Assembly (NCBI RefSeq): GCF_036885195.1
Contig: NZ_CP133656.1
Location: 1,922,001-1,986,000, forward strand
Direction: 5' to 3'
DNA from: Pectobacterium cacticida
GTDB taxonomy: Bacteria > Pseudomonadota > Gammaproteobacteria > Enterobacterales > Enterobacteriaceae
DNA: 64,000 nucleotides
The position numbers and the translations under genes are program-made. Positions 35,757-45,089 of the stretch are shown in pieces. How positions within the stretch are numbered: position 1 is the stretch's first letter; every line of letters begins with the position of its first letter. Below the pieces are notes generated by a model. It had not been told where the DNA came from. It searched no databases and worked only from the letters and a program-made list of their open reading frames with translations.

Positions 35757-36815
35757 ATGCTTAATTCTCTTGGTGGCGGAACCTCTCTACAAATCACGAT
35801 CAAGGCGGGTGGTAACAGCGATTTATTTCAATCTCAGTCTTCACGACAGGGCGGTTCGTCGTCGCAGTCGGCGTCTGGTGGCCAGCGCAGCAACATCGCA
35901 GAGCAGCTGTCCGATATTATGACAACCATGATGTTCATGGGCAGCCTGATGGGTAGCGGCCTAGTCGGTGGGTTCGGCGGTTTGGGCAGCAGCTTGGGTG
36001 GATTAGGTGGCGGTTTGTTGGGCGGAGGACTGGGTGGCGGTCTTGGCAGCAGCCTCGGTAGCGCACTGGGCAGTGGCTTGGGCGGGGCGCTGGGTGCTGG
36101 TATGAATGCCATGAATCCATCGGCCATGATGGGCAGCCTGTTGTTTAGCGCTCTGGAAGATCTGCTGGGCGGCGGCATGTCGCAACAACAGGGTGGACTT
36201 TTCGGCAACAAGCAGCCAGCGTCATCGGAAATTTCTGCCTATACCCAAGGCGTTAACGATGCGCTGTCCGCCATTCTGGGCAACGGCCTGAGTCAGGCGA
36301 AAGGGCAAACTTCACCGCTGCAACTGGGTAACAACGGTTTGCAGGGTTTGAGTGGCGCTGGCGCTTTCAATCAACTGGGCAGCACACTGGGAATGAGCGT
36401 TGGGCAAAAGGCCGGTTTGCAGGAGTTGAACAACATCAGCACACACAATGACAGCCCGACTCGTTACTTCGTGGATAAAGAAGATCGGGCGATGGCGAAA
36501 GAAATTGGTCAGTTTATGGATCAATATCCTGAAGTCTTCGGCAAGCCGGAATATCAGAAAGATAACTGGCAGACGGCGAAGCAGGATGACAAATCCTGGG
36601 CGAAAGCGCTGAGCAAACCGGATGACGACGGCATGACCAAAGGCAGCATGGATAAATTCATGAAGGCTGTGGGTATGATCAAGAGTGCGGTCGCAGGTGA
36701 TACCGGCAATACCAACCTGAATGCGCGCGGCAATGGTGGCGCCTCTCTGGGTATTGATGCAGCCATGATTGGTGACCGCATCGTCAATATGGGGCTGCAA
36801 AAGCTCGCCAGCTAA
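35757..36815 (+). CDS. hrpN: Harpin HrpN
   Basis: A 352-residue harpin: acidic, without cysteine, with a Gly/Leu-rich N-terminal third of GLGGGL-type repeats (about residues 65-120) and a more ordinary C-terminal half. Harpins leave through the pilus, act in the plant apoplast and at the plasma membrane, and elicit the hypersensitive response. AAGGAAA precedes the ATG. Flanked by its own hrp box and a terminator, it is a single-gene unit. Confidence 0.96.
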   Translation: MLNSLGGGTSLQITIKAGGNSDLFQSQSSRQGGSSSQSASGGQRSNIAEQLSDIMTTMMFMGSLMGSGLVGGFGGLGSSLGGLGGGLLGGGLGGGLGSSLGSALGSGLGGALGAGMNAMNPSAMMGSLLFSALEDLLGGGMSQQQGGLFGNKQPASSEISAYTQGVNDALSAILGNGLSQAKGQTSPLQLGNNGLQGLSGAGAFNQLGSTLGMSVGQKAGLQELNNISTHNDSPTRYFVDKEDRAMAKEIGQFMDQYPEVFGKPEYQKDNWQTAKQDDKSWAKALSKPDDDGMTKGSMDKFMKAVGMIKSAVAGDTGNTNLNARGNGGASLGIDAAMIGDRIVNMGLQKLAS

Positions 36816-36837
36816 AACAAAAAAACGAAAAGAAGAT

Positions 36838-36865
36838 AGGGAGCAGGGCGGAAGCACTGCTCCCT
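36838..36865 (+). terminator. Terminator after hrpN
   Basis: AGGGAGCAG (36838-36846) pairs with CTGCTCCCT (36857-36865) around a 10-base loop, 22 bases after the hrpN stop. An A-rich stretch precedes it and only two T residues follow, so it is a moderate terminator. Confidence 0.6.
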
Positions 36866-36955
36866 TGCTATGGGTTATTAACAGGCTTACGTCTGTTGCG
36901 TATTAAGTGAAGGGCGGCGTGATGTGGTTCCCCGTCAGGGAAGAGAAAAATGATG

Positions 36956-36983
36956 GGAACCAGAAGGGGAAAATGACCACTTA
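36956..36983 (+). promoter_or_regulatory. HrpL-dependent promoter (hrp box) of dspE-dspF
   Basis: GGAACC, 15 bases, CCACTTA: a perfect match, 36 bases before the dspE ATG. Confidence 0.92.
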
Positions 36984-37019
36984 ACCGATACGTTCACCTC
37001 ATCATCTTTGGAACTCGTT

Positions 37020-40000
37020 ATGCAGAAAATCCAGCATGTTCAGCCTGGTCTGTCCATTTCGGAGATTGCACCAGCTACATTAGCTAAAACATCGTTATCG
37101 CAGGGCAGTAGCACCAGTGCAAGCCAAAAAGGCGCACAATCCCTGATTCAGCAAGGCTTGCATGATAAAAATAGGCCACCCGAGCTGGAGCAGGGAAGCA
37201 GCAGCCAGGTGAAGAGTCAGGCCGCGCGTTCAACTACCTTACGCAAATTATTTTCATCGGAAGTCATGGAGAAGGCCTTACCGCGTCCATCGCGCGATTC
37301 ACTGACGTCAGGCGGCCCTATCCAGAGCCTGCCGCGTTTTGCCTTCACCGCGGCGGCTGAGAGCAAAATCAGCAGTAACAGTGCTGCGCCACCTGCGGCT
37401 AAATCTGATATCACGTTGGACAGCCACGGTAAGCTTCAGTTCGGCAAAGGCTTGCCGGAGGCGCTGACCACATTGTTACAACAGACCATCGGGAAAAATA
37501 GCCAGCCGTTCGTTGCCCACCATGAAAATAAGGATATGCAGCAGCATGCGCTAGTCGATAAATCAGGGCGATTGTTCGTAATTCAAAGCAATGAAGCTCA
37601 GCATATCGCATTTCACAGCAGCGGTCGTAGCGCGATGCCGACGGGCAAATCGGGCGCAGGTAGCGTAAAGCTGGAATCCACGCCAGACTATATCTCCCTA
37701 CAAACAAAAGCGGGTGAATCCACCAACGTGCCGCTATCTGGGCGCATGAACCATGAGCTCTTGACCGGTATTCATCGACAGCCTGATTTAGCTTCAGGCG
37801 CGGGCGAGCAATTGCGCCTGCATGACGGCAAACTTTTTGCGCTAAACACCGAGTTTGGTATCTGGCAGCAAAGCAGCGATGTTCCGCATAGCCAGTTATC
37901 CCGGCAGGGGGATGGGAAACTGTATGCGGTTAAAGATGATCACACGCTGAGTAATCTTTCGGCGGGAACGGAGTCAGCCACGTTCAGCGGTAAGATTACG
38001 TCGTTCTCCGCCAATCAGAATGGACAATCGGCCGTGCTGACCGAGCAGGATCACCTTACGCAACTGCATCTGATGAACGCATTGGATGCCGCGCCGCAGC
38101 CGGTGGAACTCAAGCAGAACAATGGCGAGCCGGTGTATGCGAAAGCAGTGGGGTTAACCGCAGAACATCTGCTGATTGCCGATAATGACGGCAAACTTTA
38201 CCATGCACCGCGGCCTGAAACAGGTGAACACCACGTTACATTAACCCCGGTCAGTACGCCGGAATTGAATGCGGTGCTGGGCAACGACCATCGTATTACT
38301 GGATTTGCCCATGATGAACTCGGCCGTCCGCAGGCGCTCGCCACCGATCGTCAGGGACAAAAACACGTCGCTTCTTTGGGACAAAATGGGCTGTCGCCAA
38401 CGCCGGGGTGGAACCTGAGCGACAGTCTGGTCGTCGATAACAAACTGGGACTGACGACAACAGCTCCCGTAGCGAAAGACACCTTAGATCTGGGACGACT
38501 AGGGAAAATCGGATTACAGGACGGCAAAGTCCATTTCTATAATGGCAATACCCAAAACTGGGAAGCGTCCAGCGTCGAAGCCAGCCAACTGAAGCGCGGG
38601 CTAGACAATCAGGCTTACACGCTGAAAGACGGTGAAATCACGCCGCTGTCCATCAATCAGAAATCCGGCTCGTTTACGCACGGCGACAACACGGCTTTTG
38701 CGCTGCCGCAGGTGCGTATGATGCCGTCTGCGGGCGCGGCGCTTCCTGGGATCGCTAAGGACGACGGTGTATCGGCGATGGCAGTGCTCAACCGCAATAA
38801 ATTTATTGTCGTCGATAAACAGGGCGATCTGCATTTCCACCAGATCAAACCGGGAACGGATAAACTCGCCGCGCCACCGCTGGCGTTGCCTAAGAATGGG
38901 TTATCCGGTGAGATCCAGGACATCACGCTGGATCACCAGCAGACGCTCTTCGCCTTGAACAAAGACGGGCAGCTTTTCCAACTGCCGAAGGCCGACTGGC
39001 AAAATGCGGCTAATCATGACACTGCCCAATGGCAACCGGTGAAGACGCCGATTGAGGGGAAAGTCAATTCGCTGGGCACGGATGCGCAGCATCATTTGCA
39101 GGTGGCGCATGACGATCATGAGATCCATACCCTGCAAGGCAACGCGTGGAAAACGACTGTACCGAAAGGGGAAGCGCCATTACCCGCGGAAGCGCGTGCC
39201 GCAGAAACAGTGTTTGGTCGGCTTGATGTCGCGACAAAAGGGGCGAAGATAGCGTTGACCGGGGTCACGGTAAAAGCCGATGTACAGGTTCTGGGTAAAA
39301 CCGGCGAAGAGTCACAGCAGGTGAAAAGCAAGCTGTCAGATTTGCTCAGAGCGCATGTTGTCTCGTTCTCTATGGACGTCCCCCGGCCGTTAAAAACCTT
39401 TGCTGATCATGTTCAGCACCAGATCAACGGGCGTGAAGGACTGAAGCCCGTTTACGACATGCAGACTGAGTTACTGAAAAAACTGGATGCCACGACGGGC
39501 CAGCCCCAGAACGCGGCGATGGATCTGGAAAGTAAGATAGATAAGCTGGATCTGGGCGAGAAAGGGAAACCATTGGTGAACTTGCTCAAACAGTTCCATA
39601 CCGAACTGGAAAGCAGCTCGGCCAAAGCTGCCCTGCTTATTGGCAGGCAACAGGGCGTGGTGAACGATAACGGTGTCATAAACACGGAAGGCAAGCCTGC
39701 CAGCGTGCACGGCAGAGAAAAAGATCTGGCCCCGATACTGCTGGCGGCAATGGAAAGTAACCCTTCATCGAAAACGAGTACGGCTGGCGCGCTGCTCAAA
39801 GCCTTTGTAGACAGCAAAACGCCGATCGCTCAAAAGCCGAATAGCGACGGGTTTGGACAGCATCGGGATACCAGTGACGCCTTGTCGCTGGCGAAAACGC
39901 GGCTAGTGCTGGATATCTTAGTGATGGGGGATTTGCACAAGCTGACCGATCGCATTGATGCATTATCCGGCACATCGCCAGGTGAAAAAGAACTGGCCTC

Positions 40001-41903
40001 GATGATGAAAGAGCTTAACGCACTGCGTCAGGGGGACTACGGCGAAAACCCAGTGAAGAAGATGACTGACATGGGCTTCACCAACCATAAGGCGCTGGAA
40101 GCGGATTATGATTCGGTGAAAACCTTTATGAAGGCGTTTAGGAAAGAAGAGAATGCCGTCAGCGTAACGTCGAAAACCGTGATGCAGGCGGCCAACCAGA
40201 CGGACATGATTGATAAAATGAAGGCGACCATCCTGTCATTGGATAGCAACGAAAGCATCGCCTTTAATCGAACCTATGGCGGCGGAGCATCCATGTCGTT
40301 TGCGGTCAGCGGTACGCCATTACCTTTTCCTCCGGTGCCGGGCGGCGGTGTCAGCGGGGAACGGAATTACAATCTGAGTTTTTCTCGCGGTGAAAACGGC
40401 ATCAATGTCGCCTTCGAGCGCTCAGGTGGCATCACCGGTAAAGTGAGCTTCTCCGGTGGGTATGACGTCAGCCAGTATCTGACAGGGAAAACCACGGAAC
40501 AGATGACGCAGGGTATTAATAGCAAACACAGCTTTGCACCGGATGTTCGCGCCTCATTCGGCGTATCCGCCAGCCTGCAAATGGCGCAGCAAAACGCCCT
40601 GAATTTCACCCTTAGCGAAGAAGAACTGCCAGGTTTTATTGACGGCCTGTCGAGCGGCACGATCAACCCGCTGGCCTTGCTGGATAAAGGGGAGCAGCAC
40701 AGCGTGAAGGCCGGTAAAACGGTTAGCTTCAATCTGGATAGCAACGCGGCGCTGGAGCTACGCGGCGGTATAAACCTGACGGGAAAAGGTGCAGAGCCAA
40801 CCAGCGCCACGCTGCGCGGATCCGTTGGCTTGACGGCTAGCGCCAATGTGCTGTCAGCCACCAGTTCGTCCAGCGTTGCACAAGGTGAAAAATCCTCAAC
40901 CTACACGGAATCCGACAATCGCCTGCGTTTCATGAATCAGGCCGCGATGGGGGCAAACGCGACCCTGAGCGCCGGTGCTTCCAGAACGACGTCGGATGGC
41001 TCTGTCCCGTTCTTCACCTCGGCCAGCATCGGGGTGAATGTGGCGGCAGACTCACGCACTAACCAGTCGATCAGCCTGGGCTTGAAGAAAGCCGAACCGC
41101 TGGAAAAAAAGGACATCGATTCCCTGACCAAAACGCTGAGCTCCGCGTTCAGCGATCCGGCCAGCCAGCTTTTGATTGACGGTGTGAAAAAAATAGCGGA
41201 TCCGGACGATCAATTAGCCATCCTGAATGAGCACTTTGCGGATAAAACGGCAAAAACTGACGATCAGCATCAGGGATTGATGAGCCTGAAAAAGCTGAAC
41301 GTGCGGCAGGATGTTGCGCGACGCGACGGCGCCACACTGGACAGCGTTAAACACACGACATCCTACACCAATCTCAGCAAATTGACGGAAAACGGGCTGT
41401 TCCAGGTCATCGGCAATCATTTGTTTTCTTCGCTGCCGCCGAGCAATGCCGATCGCATTAATCGACTGATTGCGGACAATCCCGCACTGAAGGATATCGT
41501 GAGCCGCTTGCAGGATAACGACAGAGCGTCGGTGACGGTTGTTCTGGAGCTGAAAGACGATGTGCGGGAGAAGATTGAGAAGGGCATTAAGGACAAAACA
41601 CACGGTAAAGATGACATCATCGCGCTGTTTAAAGACGGCAGTAATTTACGTCTCGCCAGCATTGATGTCTCGCAGACGGTAAAGAAGAGCGAAGGGTTCA
41701 ATACCCCAGCGATCATCGTTAACGCCTCAAGCAGCGCGGGCGTCAGCATGAATAAACTGCTCGGTAGCGTCAGCTTCAGTTACGGGCAGGATCAAAACGT
41801 ACCGCAAAGCTACAAACTGAGCGGCGAAATAGCTAAAGCCAGTCCGGCTACCGCCAACGCTTTGCGGCAGTTACAGCAGGAAGGCTTGCAACTTAACAGC
41901 TGA
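37020..41903 (+). CDS. dspE: AvrE-family type III effector DspE (DspA/E)
   Basis: A 1,627-residue effector of the AvrE family, the main type III effector of Pectobacterium. The N-terminal 100-150 residues are Ser/Gln-rich (secretion and chaperone-binding region). A beta-propeller region (about 130-730) shows repeated short units of the 'DGKLYA' kind. A long C-terminal part follows. AvrE proteins act at the host plasma membrane and form water- and solute-permeable channels that wet the apoplast. The ATG at 37020 is used; a TTG at 37008 is also open. It sits 36 bases after the hrp box and is followed by its chaperone gene. Confidence 0.96.
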   Translation: MQKIQHVQPGLSISEIAPATLAKTSLSQGSSTSASQKGAQSLIQQGLHDKNRPPELEQGSSSQVKSQAARSTTLRKLFSSEVMEKALPRPSRDSLTSGGPIQSLPRFAFTAAAESKISSNSAAPPAAKSDITLDSHGKLQFGKGLPEALTTLLQQTIGKNSQPFVAHHENKDMQQHALVDKSGRLFVIQSNEAQHIAFHSSGRSAMPTGKSGAGSVKLESTPDYISLQTKAGESTNVPLSGRMNHELLTGIHRQPDLASGAGEQLRLHDGKLFALNTEFGIWQQSSDVPHSQLSRQGDGKLYAVKDDHTLSNLSAGTESATFSGKITSFSANQNGQSAVLTEQDHLTQLHLMNALDAAPQPVELKQNNGEPVYAKAVGLTAEHLLIADNDGKLYHAPRPETGEHHVTLTPVSTPELNAVLGNDHRITGFAHDELGRPQALATDRQGQKHVASLGQNGLSPTPGWNLSDSLVVDNKLGLTTTAPVAKDTLDLGRLGKIGLQDGKVHFYNGNTQNWEASSVEASQLKRGLDNQAYTLKDGEITPLSINQKSGSFTHGDNTAFALPQVRMMPSAGAALPGIAKDDGVSAMAVLNRNKFIVVDKQGDLHFHQIKPGTDKLAAPPLALPKNGLSGEIQDITLDHQQTLFALNKDGQLFQLPKADWQNAANHDTAQWQPVKTPIEGKVNSLGTDAQHHLQVAHDDHEIHTLQGNAWKTTVPKGEAPLPAEARAAETVFGRLDVATKGAKIALTGVTVKADVQVLGKTGEESQQVKSKLSDLLRAHVVSFSMDVPRPLKTFADHVQHQINGREGLKPVYDMQTELLKKLDATTGQPQNAAMDLESKIDKLDLGEKGKPLVNLLKQFHTELESSSAKAALLIGRQQGVVNDNGVINTEGKPASVHGREKDLAPILLAAMESNPSSKTSTAGALLKAFVDSKTPIAQKPNSDGFGQHRDTSDALSLAKTRLVLDILVMGDLHKLTDRIDALSGTSPGEKELASMMKELNALRQGDYGENPVKKMTDMGFTNHKALEADYDSVKTFMKAFRKEENAVSVTSKTVMQAANQTDMIDKMKATILSLDSNESIAFNRTYGGGASMSFAVSGTPLPFPPVPGGGVSGERNYNLSFSRGENGINVAFERSGGITGKVSFSGGYDVSQYLTGKTTEQMTQGINSKHSFAPDVRASFGVSASLQMAQQNALNFTLSEEELPGFIDGLSSGTINPLALLDKGEQHSVKAGKTVSFNLDSNAALELRGGINLTGKGAEPTSATLRGSVGLTASANVLSATSSSSVAQGEKSSTYTESDNRLRFMNQAAMGANATLSAGASRTTSDGSVPFFTSASIGVNVAADSRTNQSISLGLKKAEPLEKKDIDSLTKTLSSAFSDPASQLLIDGVKKIADPDDQLAILNEHFADKTAKTDDQHQGLMSLKKLNVRQDVARRDGATLDSVKHTTSYTNLSKLTENGLFQVIGNHLFSSLPPSNADRINRLIADNPALKDIVSRLQDNDRASVTVVLELKDDVREKIEKGIKDKTHGKDDIIALFKDGSNLRLASIDVSQTVKKSEGFNTPAIIVNASSSAGVSMNKLLGSVSFSYGQDQNVPQSYKLSGEIAKASPATANALRQLQQEGLQLNS

Positions 41904-41938
41904 TCGTCAATAACACATGGTGATTAAAGGAGAACAGG

Positions 41939-42361
41939 ATGACCCCCACACAACAGCATATTACTCGCCTATTGCGCCATTACGGTTCGCTCAGTCGTAG
42001 TCAACTGAGTTTGCAGGACGGCATCTGTGCGCTACGCGAATCTGACGGACAGGAAGCGGTGGTGTTAGAGGTCCCCGCCAGCAGCAGCGTGCTGCTGTTA
42101 CACAGCGATGTGATACGATTTCAGGGGGACGTTAGCGCGGCGGTTTACCAACTCATGCTGATGCTCAACTTTGAAATGGCGGCGATGAAAGGCTGCTGGC
42201 TGGCGCTGGATGAGAATTCAACGCTGCGTTTGTGCACTCAGCACACCGCAGAATCGCTTGATGAATCCGGCTTTACCGCGCTGCTGCCCGCGTTTATCAG
42301 TCAGGCAAAAGAAACCCGACTGCTGATTCGCGGCTTGTTACCACGACTCACGGCGGCATAA
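41939..42361 (+). CDS. dspF: Type III chaperone DspF (DspB/F)
   Basis: A 140-residue class IA type III chaperone: small, acidic, of alpha/beta make-up. It lies 35 bases after dspE with AAAGGAGAA before the ATG. It binds the N-terminal region of DspE, stabilises it and guides it to HrcN. It ends 9 bases from the convergent GntR gene with no terminator between. Confidence 0.94.
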   Translation: MTPTQQHITRLLRHYGSLSRSQLSLQDGICALRESDGQEAVVLEVPASSSVLLLHSDVIRFQGDVSAAVYQLMLMLNFEMAAMKGCWLALDENSTLRLCTQHTAESLDESGFTALLPAFISQAKETRLLIRGLLPRLTAA

Positions 42362-42370
42362 TGGGATAAA

Positions 42371-43036
42371 CTATTGTTCTATCGCAATAAAGTCCAGCAT
42401 CGTTGTACTTCCGTCCAGAATATCGGCTTGAATGGCCTGTCGAGCGGCACGGGTATCGTGCTGTTGTAGCGCCGCGAGGACATCTTCATGATGTTCGATC
42501 GCCATCTGCTCGGAAAAATGCGCATAGGCCTGTGCAATCAGCGGGCCGGTGCGCATCCACAAGCTGCCGATAAACTGCGTCAACAGCGGCATACGCGCGG
42601 CCTGCGCCAGAAACAGGTGAAACTCGCTATTTAACCGCAGCGCTTCGCGTAGATTTTTCTCGTCAATCGCCAGACGATTCTGGCGAATATTCTCTTCAAT
42701 CTGCTCCAGCATCTTCGGCGTAATGTTTTCAGCAGCCTGCTCGGCTCCCGTGCCTTCCAGCGACAACCGTAATGTGCGAATCTCGATAAATTGCGCTTCG
42801 GTCAACTGGGGAACGCGGATATCACGCGGCGTTTTGAGCACCAGCGCCTGTTCCTTCGCCAGTTGCAGGATCGCATCCCGCACTGGGGTGACGCTGGTGC
42901 CTACCTGAGCGGCAAGCTCGCGTATTCTCAGGCGATCGTCCGGTTTGAATTGACCGGTAATTAATGCCTCGCGCAGCATCGTGTAAACGCTGGAACCCAG
43001 ATAACTGTGGTTGATTTGCCCAATTGGATAATTCAC
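42371..43036 (-). CDS. GntR-family regulator, FCD (FadR) subfamily
   Basis: A 221-residue regulator. The N-terminal winged helix is recognisable (VYTMLREALITGQFKPDDRLRIRELAAQVGTSVTPVRDAI). The C-terminal FCD ligand domain is all-helical with Asp/His ligands in NSEFHLFL and EHHEDVLAAL. The start is taken as GTG at 43036 because GGGGGA lies 6 bases upstream; the frame extends to 43189 without such a signal. The palindrome at 43125 upstream is probably its own operator and is repeated before the operon at 98. It does not look like part of the hrp regulon. Confidence 0.85.
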   Translation of the reverse strand: MNYPIGQINHSYLGSSVYTMLREALITGQFKPDDRLRIRELAAQVGTSVTPVRDAILQLAKEQALVLKTPRDIRVPQLTEAQFIEIRTLRLSLEGTGAEQAAENITPKMLEQIEENIRQNRLAIDEKNLREALRLNSEFHLFLAQAARMPLLTQFIGSLWMRTGPLIAQAYAHFSEQMAIEHHEDVLAALQQHDTRAARQAIQADILDGSTTMLDFIAIEQ

Positions 43037-43366
43037 TGTTCCCCCAGAGCGCACTGTACAACGTGGTGAGATAAATAGAGATGAGTGCCGTAATAACCTA
43101 CGGCGATGAGGTGCTAATATACAATATGATGCATCAAAAACGCTATGGGGTGGTGTTTGCCGGTTGACGTATCGACAAAAAAAGGTCATGAAGTGTACAG
43201 TATTGTATGACGAGATGTAATGGGCCTGAAATTATTGGTTAGGGAGATATTTTATCCCGACTTAACGCAAATTCGTTACCATAAAATTATATATTACCTG
43301 ACATATTGAGCTAGGTAATTAACGACACTACTATGACAAAAAATTATTATCATCAGGGATGAAACC
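43037..43366. other. Divergent GntR/hecB regulatory region
   Basis: An AT-rich region of 330 bases. It has the shared palindrome (43125-43138) near the GntR gene. The hecB half is very AT-rich, but no promoter hexamers or hrp box could be assigned with confidence. Confidence 0.4.
43125..43138. promoter_or_regulatory. Putative GntR/FCD autoregulatory operator
   Basis: TATGATGCATCAAA, with the palindrome TGATGCATCA at 43127-43136, lies about 90 bases upstream of the GntR GTG start. Identical to 41-54. FCD regulators typically bind short palindromes and control themselves. Confidence 0.5.
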
Positions 43367-45031
43367 ATGCGTGGTTTTTTCAGGCTGATTATTATCATGC
43401 CTGCGCTATTTTCCTATACCGTATTTTCCGCGCCGCTTAATCCGGCAGACCGAAATAACATTCAGCAACGCCAGGCCGAGGTGATCGATCAATCCCGACA
43501 GCAGCGCAATTCCTTATTGCAATTACATCAGCCACAAACGACGGTGAATTCTATTGCGTCAAGCAATGCCGGACACTGTTTTTTCATTAAAGATATTCAA
43601 TATCGCAATAGCTCGCTGCTGCGTGAAAGAGATAAGAAAAAGTTAAATAAAGATTATATTAATCGTTGTATTAATGTTAATGATATAAATCAGCTGATTC
43701 ATGACGTCAGTAATTGGTATATCGAACGGGGCTATATTACCAGTCGTGCGTTTATTACTGAGCAGGATCTTTCTGGCGGCGTATTGCAGATCGATATTCT
43801 GGAAGGTCGCCTCGAATCTATTAATATTAATAACCAATCAACGTGGGCATTAAAGCAGGTTTTCCCTGGGTTGGAAGGCGAAATTCTCAATCTCAGGGAT
43901 ATTGAACAGGGCATGGAACAGCTCAACCGTATGCCGACGCAGCAGGTGAGCATAGAAATTCAGCCCGGCAGCCAGCCCGGTTATTCCATCGTCAACCTGA
44001 CCAGTAAAAAGCAGATTCCGCTAACGGCGAATATCAGTTTCGATAATAGCGGGGAAAAAAGTACCGGGGAACGGCAGTTAAACGGCGGCCTGTGGGCGGA
44101 TAACGTGCTGGGGTTGGCCGACCAGTGGTTTATCAACGGTGGGCACAGCAGCGAATTTCGCGATAGTAGCAATGTCGAAAGTCTGCATGCGGGGTTGTCG
44201 TTACCCTATGGTTACTGGACGCTCAGCTACGACTATTCTCAAAGCCGTTACCGTAACGATTTCATCAACCGGGATTTTCTCTGGCATTCAACGGGGAATA
44301 GCCAGACGCATCGCATCACGCTGTCACGCGTGATATTCCGCAATGGTGACATGAAAACCAGTCTCTCGGCGGGCATGTCGCACCGTATCGGGCAGAACTA
44401 CCTAAACGACGTTTTGTTGCAATCCAGCAGCCGTAAACTCAGCAGCGCGATTATCGGCATCAATCACAGTCAGAAACTGTGGGGCGGGCTGGCGACGTTC
44501 AACCCTGCTTACAGCCGGGGAACGCGCTGGTTCGGCGCGGAAAGCGATGAAGGCAAATCTGATGATGCGCTGCGTGCCGAATTCAACAAAGTGACGCTGG
44601 CCGCGAGTTATTACTATCCGATCACTGATAACCTCCATTACCTCACCAACCTCTATGGCCAGTATTCACCGCAGCGCCTGTATGGCGGTGAACAGGTCAC
44701 GCTGGGTGGGGAAACTTCCGTACGGGGCTTTAAAGAGCAGTATCTCTCAGGCAATCGTGGCGGTTACTGGCGCAACGAGCTCAACTGGCGGGCTGTGCAG
44801 CTGCCGCTGTTGGGCAGCGTTACCCTGACGGCGGCGGTGGACGGCGGGCATCTTTTCTCACAGAAAGCTGAAAGCGAAACCGCAGGTACGCTGTGGGGCG
44901 CAGCGGTAGGGGCTGGCGTCGCGAATCAATATCTCTCACAACAAATCACGGTTGGCTGGCCGTTGGCACACCCCGACTGGCTAAAACCGGATAGTGCCGT
45001 GGTGTATTACCGCGTTGGGCTGTCTTTTTAA
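43367..45031 (+). CDS. hecB: Two-partner secretion transporter HecB (TpsB/CdiB/FhaC family)
   Basis: A 554-residue Omp85-superfamily outer-membrane transporter. The signal peptide ends near VFSA-APL. An N-terminal plug helix and two POTRA domains (CFFIKDIQY to the VNDINQLIHDVSNWYIERGYITSRAF region, then LQIDILEGRLE) precede a 16-strand barrel. The barrel carries VRGFKEQYLSGNRGGYWRNEL, with the conserved VRG lid-lock motif. It exports the giant protein encoded 58 bases downstream. Confidence 0.93.
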   Translation: MRGFFRLIIIMPALFSYTVFSAPLNPADRNNIQQRQAEVIDQSRQQRNSLLQLHQPQTTVNSIASSNAGHCFFIKDIQYRNSSLLRERDKKKLNKDYINRCINVNDINQLIHDVSNWYIERGYITSRAFITEQDLSGGVLQIDILEGRLESININNQSTWALKQVFPGLEGEILNLRDIEQGMEQLNRMPTQQVSIEIQPGSQPGYSIVNLTSKKQIPLTANISFDNSGEKSTGERQLNGGLWADNVLGLADQWFINGGHSSEFRDSSNVESLHAGLSLPYGYWTLSYDYSQSRYRNDFINRDFLWHSTGNSQTHRITLSRVIFRNGDMKTSLSAGMSHRIGQNYLNDVLLQSSSRKLSSAIIGINHSQKLWGGLATFNPAYSRGTRWFGAESDEGKSDDALRAEFNKVTLAASYYYPITDNLHYLTNLYGQYSPQRLYGGEQVTLGGETSVRGFKEQYLSGNRGGYWRNELNWRAVQLPLLGSVTLTAAVDGGHLFSQKAESETAGTLWGAAVGAGVANQYLSQQITVGWPLAHPDWLKPDSAVVYYRVGLSF

Positions 45032-45089
45032 TTATTCATTTTTAATGTTTCGTTGTTAATTGTGCATCATTAAGACCGGGGGATCAGGG

